The notes: generated by a model from the sequence alone, not told the origin. A stretch of 62,586 bases of DNA from Gammaproteobacteria bacterium (GCA_021773195.1 JAJFKN010000059.1:1-62586), one strand, 5' to 3'. Counted from the first letter of the stretch, positions 38,887 to 47,491 are shown. Translations and numbers: made by a program.

Positions 38887-39126
38887 ATGCCCAATTCAAG
38901 CCTATCGTTATTTGCTAATGCCACAGCACAAGGTGCTGACTTTATTAAGGTGCCTGCCGATTATAGCCCTAGCATTGAGTCTGGAGTCTTGTATTTATTC
39001 GCAGGTGTTGGGCTGCTTCTTGCTGCTGCCTGTTTAATATGTTGTTGTATGCATGTAAAACAAGCGTTAAAAGCTGGGCAGTCTGATGAAGAGCGCGGAG
39101 AGAAAACGCCTGTATTAGGTCATTAG
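38887..39126 (+). CDS. Small membrane protein, moron-like, opposite to the tail operon
   Basis: A 79-residue product begins MPNSSLSLFANATAQGADF and has one strong membrane helix, GVLYLFAGVGLLLAAACLIC, followed by CC and a polar C-terminal tail. AAAGGAA about eight bases before the ATG at 38887 supports this start. It is the only plus-strand gene between the tape-measure gene and gpE, with its own upstream AT-rich region, the usual sign of a moron expressed from the prophage. The function is unknown; superinfection exclusion is one possibility. Confidence 0.65.
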   Translation: MPNSSLSLFANATAQGADFIKVPADYSPSIESGVLYLFAGVGLLLAAACLICCCMHVKQALKAGQSDEERGEKTPVLGH

Positions 39127-39146
39127 TCAGTAATGGCCTGGTTCTG

Positions 39147-39550
39147 TTAATTATGCGCTTCATCAGCGATGAATTGAGTGATGGTATCAAACCACAGCAT
39201 AAGTTCCTCACAATCCATGGCTTCCATCACTGATGGAGGCCAATGGCAGTGATAGGCTAACGTAGCCATAACCAACATCACGTCATCTGGGGGTCGGCTA
39301 GCACAAAAAAACCCACCACTTTTTCCATGAGCATCGTAAAATCATAGGGGTCCAGAGATAACACTTCCGTTGGGGTGAGTTCCGTAATGCGCGGCAAGAG
39401 TTTTTCACACGCCACGGTGTCCATTTGCACAATGTCAGTGATTTTCAACCCTTTGAGTTGACCCACTAGAGGTTTTGTCACCGTCAACGTATCAACGGTA
39501 GTTTCACCGCGTTTGATGGGGTACTGTAAGGCGTGAGTGAGGGTATTCAT
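39147..39550 (-). CDS. Tail assembly chaperone gpE and its -1 frameshift product gpE+E'
   Basis: The zero frame (39278-39550) gives a 90-residue gpE-like protein starting MNTLTHALQYPIKRGE. At codons 80-82 it crosses a T TTT TTT heptamer in the correct register. A -1 slip continues for 52 codons to a TAA at 39147-39149, adding a tail with DDVMLVMATLAYHCHWPPSV and EELMLWFDTITQFI. That tail has the HWP and (E/D)LMxW features of P2 gpE'. The predicted fusion is 134 residues (P2 about 142). Such paired chaperones guide tape-measure and tube assembly, and the gene lies directly upstream of the tape measure as expected. Confidence 0.88.
39305..39311 (-). other. Programmed -1 ribosomal frameshift slippery site
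   Basis: The minus-strand heptamer T TTT TTT lies with its codons in the gpE zero frame (GGT TTT TTT). Both TTT codons can re-pair after a -1 slip, and the -1 frame is open for 52 codons with gpE'-like sequence. Confidence 0.87.
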
Positions 39551-39553
39551 GGT

Positions 39554-40054
39554 TTACAATCCTAAATGTTGGCGGCGGGTGGCTAATTGATCCTCGCCTT
39601 TGATTTTGCGCACGAAGTTATCTACATCAATTTCGATGAGGTCTGCGTCGTTAATGCTGAAGCGATAATACCTAAGGCCCACGGTGAATTTGCACTGGGT
39701 TTTCTCTTGGGCTTTGACGGTGCCGGGGTCAATTTCAGTCACAAGCCCGCGCATTTGAATGAGCAACGCCCTGGCATCGGAATCGTTTTCCAAAGAGCCA
39801 CGCAAGGTCATGGCTTTGAGTTTGTTTTCGCCCAACCCCCATAAGCTTAAGGCTTGCTCATTGAATTCGCTTAGGGTGAATTCCAACGTCAGTTTTTCCG
39901 TCCCAAGTTCAATATCCACGGGCGTATCCAGGCCACCGGCTAAGTGCTCTTCGGTCTTTAATGTGAGTTTGGGTAGGATCACCTCATCGGCCACGCCAGC
40001 AAAGCCCACACCGTCCACGGATAAGATAAAGTTTTTTAAAACGCGAGGAATCAC
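39554..40054 (-). CDS. Contractile tail tube protein (P2 FII-like)
   Basis: Start MIPRVLKNFILSVDGVGFAG and blocks LPKLTLKTEEHLAGG, DTPVDIELGTEKL and YRFSINDADLIEIDVDNFVR match the FII tube family. The length (166) agrees with P2 FII (172). The start is a GTG with AAGGA seven bases upstream, overlapping the preceding stop by four bases. Confidence 0.93.
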   Translation of the reverse strand: MIPRVLKNFILSVDGVGFAGVADEVILPKLTLKTEEHLAGGLDTPVDIELGTEKLTLEFTLSEFNEQALSLWGLGENKLKAMTLRGSLENDSDARALLIQMRGLVTEIDPGTVKAQEKTQCKFTVGLRYYRFSINDADLIEIDVDNFVRKIKGEDQLATRRQHLGL

Positions 40055-40563
40055 ATCCGAATCCTTATCACTTTATCTAAATCATCTTCCAGTTCAGCAA
40101 AGGAGCTGTAGCCTTCACGGGCTAAATCTTCGGCCAATACCCCAGCCATGGCATCCTCCTTCAGTAAGCGTTGCAATTCATGCTTGGCCGCGGGATGCTC
40201 GCCTAGGGATTGATACAGTCCGATGGCTTGTTGCTGCAACGCTACATCGTGGGAGCGCTTACCTTCCCTGTATAGGGCCTTGGCGTAATCCATGGTGACA
40301 TGAATTTTTAAGTTGGCTGCTTCTTTAAGGACAGGGCCTGTAACGGCATCGCACAAATTGATGGCGTGTTGAAAATACGCCGTGCTTTGATTGAAATCCT
40401 TCACCTCAAAAAATAGCGCACGCTGGTGTATGGTCTGCACATGCTGTAACAGGCCCTGCTGGCCATGCTCTAGAATCTTTTGGGTGTAGGCGCTTTTTTC
40501 ATCGGGCATGCCAAATAAGCCCTGGCGATGGAACCACGCCTTGGCAGTGTCAAACAGTGTCAT
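40051..40563 (-). CDS. Unknown protein between sheath and tube genes, TPR-like
   Basis: This 170-residue soluble protein contains helical pairs such as QSTAYFQHAINLCDAV, AANLKIHVTMDYAKALYREG and VALQQQAIGLYQSLGEHPAA, spaced like tetratricopeptide repeats. I do not recognise a phage family. P2 has FI followed directly by FII, so this gene is an addition at a normally fixed position. It overlaps the tube gene by 4 bp and is 22 bp after the sheath gene, so it should be expressed with them. A sheath or tube chaperone role is speculative. Confidence 0.75.
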   Translation of the reverse strand: MTLFDTAKAWFHRQGLFGMPDEKSAYTQKILEHGQQGLLQHVQTIHQRALFFEVKDFNQSTAYFQHAINLCDAVTGPVLKEAANLKIHVTMDYAKALYREGKRSHDVALQQQAIGLYQSLGEHPAAKHELQRLLKEDAMAGVLAEDLAREGYSSFAELEDDLDKVIRIRM

Positions 40564-40585
40564 CGTTGTCTCCTAAGGTTAATAA

Positions 40586-41737
40586 TTATTTCAAGGCTGA
40601 ATCAAAGTATTGGTTGCTGAGTTCAGCGCGAAACGTAATGCGCTCAGCGGGTGTGGGTGGGGTGAAGTCAAAATCAAAGCAGGCATGGCCCTGCTGCAAT
40701 TGCTCGGTACTGTTGAATTCGGGATTCACCCAGCAGGTGCCGCCTAAGATGGCGCCTTGACTGGTTAAGTCGCGCAGGTATGCATTCACGCCTTCACAGA
40801 CTTCATCAAAGTAAGTTTTGGTGAGATTTCTATCCACGGCCCATAGATGCGCCCTGAGTAAGGCTTCTTCAATGTTATCGGCCGTGCGCCTGACGGATAA
40901 GAAGGCCCACTTAGGGTCGCTGCTTAAGGTGCGATTGCCCCAGAGGCGAAAACCGTCTTGTTGAATGATGGTTGTAATGCTTTGCTCATTGAGGCGATTG
41001 GCCTGGGCTTCAGGGTGGCTTAAGGCAAACTCAATGGGGATTGAAGTACCTAAAATGCCATTGATAATTTGATTAGAGGGCGAACACCAAAAGCCCTTGG
41101 CTTTATCTACCTTACAAATAAGCCCTGTAACGTTAGGTGAAGCGGGTACATCCACGGCTTTGCCTAACGCATTATCCCATTGCTGAACGAGGGGGTAGAC
41201 TAGGAACAAGCGGTCACTGCCCAATTGTTCGCGATAATCCATGGCATTGGTTTCAGATTCACAGGGTGCATCTAAGATGGCAATGGCGCGCAGGCGCTCA
41301 GCCAACATTTGCAATTGCTGCGCTACGGCCAGTTCATGACTGAAACCAGGTGCGATGAGTAACGTGGGGCGACGATGCACCGTGGATTCAGCATCCAATA
41401 AGGCCAACAGACCTGTGCGTTTGCCTGTCTCAGGGTCCAAACTACCAATAATATTCGATAATTGATTGCCCTCGTCTTTGTCAAAGGGCACACGTATCAT
41501 CACGATTTGTGCGGCCGTTTGATTAAAAATCCCTTGCAGCGCTTGAGGCAGGGTGCCACTCGTACCTAATTCTTTGGCTTGTTGGATGTTTGTGATGAGT
41601 TGTGGCGTATGGTAAGGAAAGGCATCGCTTGCATCTGGGGCTGTCCCGACTAAACCAATAACGGCAGGTCCCGCCGAGCCAATAGGACGTACCCCGTCAT
41701 CCAACTCAATGAGTTCAATGCCATGCAAAAAGCTCAT
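40586..41737 (-). CDS. Contractile tail sheath protein (P2 FI-like)
   Basis: The N-terminus MSFLHGIELIELDDGVRPI and the block STSVIGLVGTAPDA-type (here AGPAVIGLVGTAPDASD) are characteristic of FI sheaths; TLLIAPGFSHELAVAQQLQ, GFWCSPSNQIINGILG and RTADNIEEALLRAHLWAVDR follow. The length (383) matches P2 FI (396). The sheath gene establishes a myovirus-type tail. It overlaps the upstream gene by 4 bp. Confidence 0.95.
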   Translation of the reverse strand: MSFLHGIELIELDDGVRPIGSAGPAVIGLVGTAPDASDAFPYHTPQLITNIQQAKELGTSGTLPQALQGIFNQTAAQIVMIRVPFDKDEGNQLSNIIGSLDPETGKRTGLLALLDAESTVHRRPTLLIAPGFSHELAVAQQLQMLAERLRAIAILDAPCESETNAMDYREQLGSDRLFLVYPLVQQWDNALGKAVDVPASPNVTGLICKVDKAKGFWCSPSNQIINGILGTSIPIEFALSHPEAQANRLNEQSITTIIQQDGFRLWGNRTLSSDPKWAFLSVRRTADNIEEALLRAHLWAVDRNLTKTYFDEVCEGVNAYLRDLTSQGAILGGTCWVNPEFNSTEQLQQGHACFDFDFTPPTPAERITFRAELSNQYFDSALK

Positions 41738-42084
41738 GATTTATTCTCCAGGCAATGAGCAATGGCCGTGGCGCGGGTTTCAATGTCTGCAAGAACCGTC
41801 TCTACCCCCTTGAGCTCAAAGGGCCAATGAAAGTCATCGGCTTGTGTCAGTTCAAAAAAAGTTTGTAAAGGCTCAAAGGCATCTATGGCCGCTTGTCTGA
41901 GTTCAGCCAGTGAGTTCACCGTGGTCAGTGCCTGCAGCAGTTGCAGATAATGGTGCAACAGCAATTGCACGCTATCACTGGTGGTGCCAAGCACACTGTC
42001 TGTGTCACCAGCAGCCACTTGAATGTGCTGACGCAGTGTCGTGTCTTTGGCGTATCGTTCATATTGGGTAGGTGGCTCTGACAT
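41734..42084 (-). CDS. Unknown phage protein downstream of the tail spike
   Basis: The 116-residue product starts MSEPPTQYERYAKDTTLRQH. It is mostly helical and acidic. GGAG five bases before the ATG at 42084 supports this start; an earlier in-frame codon would overlap the spike gene by 70 bp. Its place between the spike and sheath genes is where fibre-assembly chaperones (tfa/gpG) usually lie, but no Tfa motif is visible, so the role is only suggested by position. Confidence 0.65.
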   Translation of the reverse strand: MSEPPTQYERYAKDTTLRQHIQVAAGDTDSVLGTTSDSVQLLLHHYLQLLQALTTVNSLAELRQAAIDAFEPLQTFFELTQADDFHWPFELKGVETVLADIETRATAIAHCLENKS

Positions 42085-42085
42085 A

Positions 42086-43204
42086 TTAACTCCAGCGAAT
42101 GATGGCTTGTTCATTATTAGAAATACCACTGACAGGTGGTGAGTAGGGTGTTGCAACAGAGCTGCAACGCACGTTTGTGTCTTGGGCCTCGATTAACGAA
42201 TCCACTGTAGCCAAATACGCCGTGTCCTGAATGTCTGTCATGTTGGACTCATTGGCATAGATGGTGCTGCTTAAATAGGCTTCGCAACCCACATTTGCCT
42301 CATGGACAGTGGCTTTGGGGGCAATGATAAGACCACGGTTGATGGCCAGTAGAGCCGTTTGGGTTTGTTCAGCAACAATGTCTTCCCCATAAATTTGCCC
42401 ATTGTTGCAGGCTTGGTAACCCACGCCGCAGTTTGTTGATGTGGTGCGGTGACAAAACAAACTGCTGGCCATGGCAGCGTAAAACCCAGCGGCAAAGCCG
42501 TCAATCTGAGTGTCGATGGTGACAACGTAGCTGTTGCGGTCGCTGCACACCCCAAGACTTTCAGGGGAATCCACCTCATCCCCATGAATCTCGCCGCCGG
42601 TTAACTCAATTTGAGCTGAGGCGGCATACACACTGCGTGTGCAATGATGAAAGCAGACATCTTGACCGTTAAAACAAGATTGACGCAGCACATGCAGTCC
42701 AAAATACCAGTTATCAATACGCAGCGCTTGGCCACTTAAGAGGTGGCTATACTGCTCTAGCACCAAACCATACCCCGCATTGCTTTTATCAGGGCCTTTG
42801 ATGTGGATCCCATCTAAGGTAAGCCCCCGGACATTACAAAGTCGAAGGACTTGGCTGTCTTGCTTAGGGTTATCCCAAGTGAATTGGCAAGCCTCGGGAT
42901 TCGTTAAATTGCCTTCAATGCGAATGTTATGCGCATCGGGGTGATGAGCGATGAGGGTTGGGCCTTCATATATGCCATCGCTCAGCTTGATGGTCACGGG
43001 CGCTAACAGTCGTTTGCCTTGCAGAGCATCCCAAGCTGCTTGCAAAGAGTCATAAGCGCAGCCGGTGCCAACGGTTAAGACGGTGGGCTGCTCCACGGAC
43101 CAACGGCCGATGAAGTCATCAATTTTTTTTAAGTTATCAAAGACGGTTTGGGTCAAGGCATCATTAGCCTTGGCCAAGTCACTGATGGCGGTTTCTAAAG
43201 TCAT
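42086..43204 (-). CDS. Tail spike/fibre protein with predicted beta-helix
   Basis: The 372-residue protein has a helical N-terminus (about residues 1-35) and then many short strands: VTIKLSDGIYEGPTLIAH, HNIRIEGNLTNPEACQF, VRGLTLDGIHIKGPDKS, AQIELTGGEIHGDE and similar. This is the rhythm of right-handed parallel beta-helix proteins (pectate-lyase-like), common in receptor-binding spikes. No catalytic residues can be assigned. It follows a gpH N-terminus-like gene at 4 bp and probably attaches through it. Confidence 0.8.
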   Translation of the reverse strand: MTLETAISDLAKANDALTQTVFDNLKKIDDFIGRWSVEQPTVLTVGTGCAYDSLQAAWDALQGKRLLAPVTIKLSDGIYEGPTLIAHHPDAHNIRIEGNLTNPEACQFTWDNPKQDSQVLRLCNVRGLTLDGIHIKGPDKSNAGYGLVLEQYSHLLSGQALRIDNWYFGLHVLRQSCFNGQDVCFHHCTRSVYAASAQIELTGGEIHGDEVDSPESLGVCSDRNSYVVTIDTQIDGFAAGFYAAMASSLFCHRTTSTNCGVGYQACNNGQIYGEDIVAEQTQTALLAINRGLIIAPKATVHEANVGCEAYLSSTIYANESNMTDIQDTAYLATVDSLIEAQDTNVRCSSVATPYSPPVSGISNNEQAIIRWS

Positions 43205-43208
43205 GGGA

Positions 43209-43715
43209 TTATCTCTTGATTAAACGATTCTGTAGCTGAAGTTGGCGGTGATTGCTGTTGATTTGGCTTGTCAGTAAAGTGATTAGGGTTTCCTCATGGT
43301 TAGGCAACTGAATAACACTGTCACCAAAGGTAATGGCGTCACTGGGCAGCTGTTCCAATGCCAAATGACAGTCCAGCAACAAATCCACATTGGGGGCTTT
43401 GTAAGCCAAGGGTTGTTTTGCATTACTCCACAGAGCGAAGAGGGTGCCGTCCTTCAGCAGTAATCCGATTTCACCTATCCAGTAGGCGGAATCACTTTGC
43501 ACACAGATGGCCAGGGCGATTTCATGGCTGGATAGTAGGGAGCCTTCTGTAATGGCAACGCGCTGGCACTCGTTTTTTAGTGCTATTTCTTGGCCCGTGA
43601 CGGTGTAAGTGCCATCACCCAAGGCTACGTGGCTCAACGTGAGCTGTAAGCCACTGGCATCGGCGCGCCATAGCGCAGCAAAGCCTTGCTCTGTAATGGT
43701 GGGCATTATATTCAT
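43209..43715 (-). CDS. Tail-collar fibre N-terminal-like protein (P2 gpH N-terminus)
   Basis: The start MPTITEQGFAALWRADASGL plus LSHVALGDGTYTVTGQE and GEIGLLLKDGTLFALWSN is the tail-collar fibre domain found at the N-terminus of P2 gpH-like fibres, the part that docks on gpI/gpJ. The full fibre is missing: the protein ends after 168 residues, and a separate spike gene follows. The fibre thus seems split in two polypeptides. Confidence 0.88.
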   Translation of the reverse strand: MNIMPTITEQGFAALWRADASGLQLTLSHVALGDGTYTVTGQEIALKNECQRVAITEGSLLSSHEIALAICVQSDSAYWIGEIGLLLKDGTLFALWSNAKQPLAYKAPNVDLLLDCHLALEQLPSDAITFGDSVIQLPNHEETLITLLTSQINSNHRQLQLQNRLIKR

Positions 43716-43783
43716 AGGGTGTCATTTTGTTTGAACATTTCTTATGGAAATTATTCACGTAAAACGTGATGAAATTCGTTGTA

Positions 43784-44389
43784 TTAGCCTGTCTGAGTCA
43801 TGGTTATACCTACTAGGCTTTTTATTTTTAAAACGAAGCTGGGCGTTGTTGATGTCATGTTGCCATTGAGTCGTAACTGAGATGTGAGTGTGATGCCTAT
43901 GGCACAGCTTAATACATTATGGTTTTCACAAGCGATTCGTAAATGGTAGTGCGCTCTTAAAGGCTTTTTGGCGTCAATGTTGGTATAAGCCAGCGCATAA
44001 TCTTGTGGAGAGAATGGTGTGCCATCGGCTTTTCCCCATAAATCCACTGTGAAAGTGTAGGGCGGACTGTTTGTTTCCCACCATTCACTCAAGCGGCTTT
44101 CAATACCAAAGGATTGCAAGGCACCAACAACCGCTGCTTTCGTGCCTTTGATGGCGTGTTGCTGGATGCTGTCCGCAATCACTTGGCGTTGTGTGTTAAT
44201 GTCCCAGCTCGTATCCCAATAATCCACGGAATAGGACCAGGCAAGCCAAGGCAGTAAGTCTTCTGGGCAATGCTCTGCCGAGTACAACGTATTTAAGGGT
44301 ACAGGCAATTGGCTAATGCGCTTCGTTAATGTGCCCAGTGCTTGCTCTAGCTCAGTGGCATTAGATGGCAGTAATGTTAATTGCGTCAC
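43784..44389 (-). CDS. Baseplate protein gpI-like
   Basis: LPSNATELEQALGTLTKRIS, EDLLPWLAWSYSVDYWDTSW, RQVIADSIQQHAIKGTKAAV and FGIESRLSEWWETN are the conserved gpI (tail protein P2 I) features. Residues after about 155 are a non-conserved extension ending SLVGITMTQTG. It overlaps gpJ by 29 bp, as gpJ and gpI genes often do. Confidence 0.92.
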   Translation of the reverse strand: MTQLTLLPSNATELEQALGTLTKRISQLPVPLNTLYSAEHCPEDLLPWLAWSYSVDYWDTSWDINTQRQVIADSIQQHAIKGTKAAVVGALQSFGIESRLSEWWETNSPPYTFTVDLWGKADGTPFSPQDYALAYTNIDAKKPLRAHYHLRIACENHNVLSCAIGITLTSQLRLNGNMTSTTPSFVLKIKSLVGITMTQTG

Positions 44390-45197
44390 AAAAGGCGGCC
44401 TGTTGGTTGCTGGTCATGATGTCGTTACTGGGGCTCTGTAGCGTGACTTGTTTCACACCTTCTACGTGTAGGGCAGCAAATAATCCTGAGCGCGGTACCA
44501 GTTTACCTAAATCTTGTTGTTGCAAGATGTATTGTTGCAGGCTTTGGTTGGCAGCATCCAAGCTGACATCGATGCCTGGTAATGGGTCGATGGTTAACTG
44601 TGCTTCCACTGAGTAAGTGACAATGTCTGCAGGGTTGATAATCACGTTATCGGTTAAGGGTCTAACCGTGTCTTGATTGAGTTTTCCCTCAACAGCTTGC
44701 AATAATTCAGTTGACGGCACCCCATTGTCTTGAAGGGATAAAACCGTCACTTGCACTACGCCAGGAGATGGGCTGTCCACAGAGACGGACTTTACATCAT
44801 CATGAGCGCTTAAGGCATGAAACTCATAAGCCCCAACGGGTCCTGCTGTTGTTATCCCTTCTAAGGCCATTTGTGTGCGTGCTCTTAACGGCTCATCGTT
44901 CTCATTCAATTTGCGTGTCACGCCATAGTTTGCGGCAAGATTATCTAACGAGCTTTTTACGGCATAAGCGAGCATGACGCCTTTAGCCGCTTCGTTGATG
45001 CGCTGGCGTAATAATAATTCGCGGTAAGCAAACAATTCAATGAGTTTGATGGCAGGGTCGGAAGGCAGCCAAGCATCAAACTCAGGCAGCAGGGTTTGGA
45101 ATGCATCACACAGTTGTGTTTTTATGTGTTCGTAATCCAAGGTTTCTATGACGCCGGGTACGGGCAGTTGACTTAAATCAATGGTGGCTTGGCTCAT
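44361..45197 (-). CDS. Baseplate wedge protein gpJ-like
   Basis: The 278-residue product shows the Baseplate_J pattern: DAWLPSDPAIKLIELFAYRE, LLRQRINEAAKGVMLAYAV, LDNLAANYGVTRKLNENDEP and VQVTVLSLQDNGVPSTELLQ. gpJ forms the baseplate edge with gpW and gpI. Gene order W-J-I matches P2. The start overlaps gpW by 4 bp. Confidence 0.94.
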   Translation of the reverse strand: MSQATIDLSQLPVPGVIETLDYEHIKTQLCDAFQTLLPEFDAWLPSDPAIKLIELFAYRELLLRQRINEAAKGVMLAYAVKSSLDNLAANYGVTRKLNENDEPLRARTQMALEGITTAGPVGAYEFHALSAHDDVKSVSVDSPSPGVVQVTVLSLQDNGVPSTELLQAVEGKLNQDTVRPLTDNVIINPADIVTYSVEAQLTIDPLPGIDVSLDAANQSLQQYILQQQDLGKLVPRSGLFAALHVEGVKQVTLQSPSNDIMTSNQQAAFCDAINITAI

Positions 45198-45526
45198 AGG
45201 GTTAACTCAAAGGTCACGGTTTGTCTGGACACCATCAAATACCCTTCTATTATAATACCAACGTGTCCTGGTTTTATGTGCACCACAGTCACACGCGTTA
45301 TTTGCACGCGGGGTTCCCATCTGTCAATGGCTTCTGCTGTGGCATGCATTATTTGTTGGTCGAGCAATTGACTTACGGGTAGGTCAAGTAATTCAAACAG
45401 CGTTGAGCCGTAATCGCGTTGCTCGATTCGACTACCGAGTCGTGTGGTTAAAATATCCTGTATCGACTGGACAAGGTGCGCATTGGCTTGTAGGCTTTCG
45501 CCTGTGTTGGCGTTCATGCCTAGCAT
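45194..45526 (-). CDS. Baseplate wedge protein gpW-like (gp25 family)
   Basis: A 110-residue T4 gp25/P2 gpW homologue: ANAHLVQSIQDILTTRLGSR, the EQRDYGSTLFELLDLP motif and RWEPRVQITRV. The gp25-type fold acts as a sheath-initiation clip. It lies between gpV and gpJ as in P2. Confidence 0.94.
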   Translation of the reverse strand: MLGMNANTGESLQANAHLVQSIQDILTTRLGSRIEQRDYGSTLFELLDLPVSQLLDQQIMHATAEAIDRWEPRVQITRVTVVHIKPGHVGIIIEGYLMVSRQTVTFELTL

Positions 45527-45587
45527 GAGTTGTTCCTTTCAGTATAAGCACTGTTCGCTCGTGGTAGTGGTGAGTGCCAACCACCAA

Positions 45588-46232
45588 TCAATGTGAATGA
45601 TGATTACTGTTAGCCCCTTCGTTGAGTAGGTCGCCTGTCACATGCACATCCCCGTCAATGGCAAAGCTGCCTTGCATGCTGCATTGCCCACCGCCTTGGC
45701 TGGCCAAGCTAATGTTGGGTGCGCTCAGTTCAATGCATTCACCCGATGCAAGTTGCAGTGGGCCCTTGGCCATTATAGATTGCGTTTCGCTTGCTTCTAG
45801 CGTTATGTCTTTGGCTTGGATATTGGCTTGTCCGCTTACGGTGATGTTAAGTGTTTCAGCATTTTGAATATTTAGTTTGTGGTTTGTTTGGTCGTATTTG
45901 ATTTTTAGGCCATCGTCCCAGGCAATGGTATGGCGTTGCGCCTGTGTGTCGGGTGCAGGCGCGGTGTTTTGATAGAGGCTTCCTAAAATAATCCCTTGAT
46001 TCAATTCGCCAAAGGGCGCTAACACCACCACTTGTTCATTCGCCTCTAAGGGTGACCAGTGCCTGACAGAGCCAGCACGACCCGCGACCCAAGGCAACCA
46101 ATGGGTGATGATGTCGCCCAAGCGCACTTTGGCTAAGGCCTTTTGTGTATCCACTTCATGGATTTGTCCCACTTGAATCATATTGCACAGGCGGCGTTTT
46201 AATTCTGAGAGTTGAAAAGGTAGCATGCTCAT
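45588..46232 (-). CDS. Baseplate assembly protein gpV-like (tail spike tip)
   Basis: The N-terminal OB-fold region (IQVGQIHEVDTQKALAKVRL, HWLPWVAGRAGSVRHWSPLE, EQVVVLAPFGELNQGIILGS) is the gpV signature. The C-terminal part has repeated short strands (TINVSGQANIQAKDITLE-like) that would form the trimeric beta-helical puncturing tip, ending NSNHHSH, a His-rich tip that in gpV binds iron. The length is 214. Confidence 0.94.
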   Translation of the reverse strand: MSMLPFQLSELKRRLCNMIQVGQIHEVDTQKALAKVRLGDIITHWLPWVAGRAGSVRHWSPLEANEQVVVLAPFGELNQGIILGSLYQNTAPAPDTQAQRHTIAWDDGLKIKYDQTNHKLNIQNAETLNITVSGQANIQAKDITLEASETQSIMAKGPLQLASGECIELSAPNISLASQGGGQCSMQGSFAIDGDVHVTGDLLNEGANSNHHSH

Positions 46233-46735
46233 TCATCCGATAACTCAATGGTTTTAGTATTGACCTTTTGCTTATCCCACACATTTTCACCTAAATAAAC
46301 GGTGTGCTGGCATTGCACTTCCCACGCTACCAGGCTGCGCGATAGTTCATAGGCTAAAGGCAAAGGTTGCAGGGTGATGTCTTGCATGGGGCTCACGCCT
46401 TCAATCCCCAGTCGAGCTTTATGGAGAAATTGGGCCGTGGCTAAGGCCAAGCGCCGAGCTTCTTCCACGCGCCTTGAGGTGGTGGTTTGATAGGCGGTGC
46501 AGCATAAGGTTTGCCAACGCACAGCTAGACTTAGGCGCTCGGTGCCATCATCCCCCAGTTGTTTCATGTCCAGAATTCCAATAAAAACGGCAGGTACGTT
46601 AAGGCTCTGGCGTTTACCAGGTAGCGTCAAAACATCTTCTGGGGCAAGCGCCGCATTAACGGTGGTGCCAAGGGCTTTTCTTAAATCACGTACGAGGGTT
46701 TCGTGTAGCGTATCAATGGTAGAAGCGGTGCTCAT
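46229..46735 (-). CDS. Phage tail-terminator/Mu gp37-like protein
   Basis: A 168-residue protein with a TIDTLHETLVRDLRKALGTT start and a mixed alpha/beta core including RLSLAVRWQTLCCTAYQTTT. The size and place, after the tail-completion gene and before gpV, fit a tail terminator-type protein such as Mu gp37, though the sequence match is weak. It overlaps both neighbours by 4 bp. Confidence 0.65.
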   Translation of the reverse strand: MSTASTIDTLHETLVRDLRKALGTTVNAALAPEDVLTLPGKRQSLNVPAVFIGILDMKQLGDDGTERLSLAVRWQTLCCTAYQTTTSRRVEEARRLALATAQFLHKARLGIEGVSPMQDITLQPLPLAYELSRSLVAWEVQCQHTVYLGENVWDKQKVNTKTIELSDE

Positions 46736-47220
46736 GGATTCAGTTGTTCCAAAATGGATTGTTCGTAATGTTGTTTCGCGGTTTGCTCCAGAGCACGTGT
46801 TAACGGTGCTCTTATCGGCTCAAAGGATTGGGTGACTTCAGTTATGGGTAGCCTCGCTTTGGTTTTGCGACGATACACACCCGTATGGCCGCTGGGCATG
46901 GTTGCGACAAAAGTACCATCCACTACGTTGGAGCCGACACGAACCCCTTGAGCTGTTTGACGTGGTTTGCCAAATTTGATTAAGGGCAGGGGGTTTAATC
47001 CTAACCATAAGGTAGCTTCAGGTCTATCATCAAAACGGTAGCGCAGCCGTTTTTTAATGGCTTTAGCGGGGAGTTTCATGTGCTGGCGCAGTTGCTGATT
47101 TATCGTTTGCGTTAACGTTTTTATGGTTTGGCGCTGCGCTTTTGCGGTAATGGTTTTTAGGTGTTTAGGCGACAGCGTCTTTAATAGTACTTGCTCTAAC
47201 TCATTCGGTGCAATGTTCAT
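46732..47220 (-). CDS. Phage minor tail/head-completion protein (gpZ or gp10-like)
   Basis: The 162-residue basic protein has a helical N-terminus (NELEQVLLKTLSPKHLKT) and the block RFDDRPEATLWLGLNPLPLI, followed by FVATMPSGHTGVYRRKTKAR and LPITEVTQSFEPI, the pattern of lambda gpZ / HK97 gp10-type proteins that connect tail to head. It overlaps its neighbours by 4 and 20 bp. Confidence 0.78.
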   Translation of the reverse strand: MNIAPNELEQVLLKTLSPKHLKTITAKAQRQTIKTLTQTINQQLRQHMKLPAKAIKKRLRYRFDDRPEATLWLGLNPLPLIKFGKPRQTAQGVRVGSNVVDGTFVATMPSGHTGVYRRKTKARLPITEVTQSFEPIRAPLTRALEQTAKQHYEQSILEQLNP

Positions 47221-47491
47221 GGGGTTCCAACCACAGTTTGGCTAAGGCAGAGTCGGTACGCTGCAGATTGATCACGGTATAACGGATATCATCAATGGTA
47301 AGCATATCGTCCACGGTGATGGGTGTTACCTGTGATGCGGGTGCAACTAATACCCACTGTGTGCCCTGGGTGTCATAAGGTCCCAAGGTGCTCTCTAGAG
47401 GCAAGGCTTGCAAAATGCCCCGTAACTCACCAAAAGGCGTCACGGCAGTTACTGCAAAATCTGCAAAGAAAATATCAAGGGCTTCATTCAT
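47201..47491 (-). CDS. Head-tail joining protein
   Basis: A 96-residue product starting MNEALDIFFADFAVTAVTPF, with VDDMLTIDDIRYTVINLQRT in a beta-rich C-terminus; this resembles lambda gpFII-like head-tail joining proteins (ATP-binding sugar-free adaptor fold). The ATG at 47491 overlaps the capsid stop by eight bases; an upstream TTG is less likely. Order capsid / FII-like / Z-like matches lambda. Confidence 0.75.
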   Translation of the reverse strand: MNEALDIFFADFAVTAVTPFGELRGILQALPLESTLGPYDTQGTQWVLVAPASQVTPITVDDMLTIDDIRYTVINLQRTDSALAKLWLEPHEHCTE

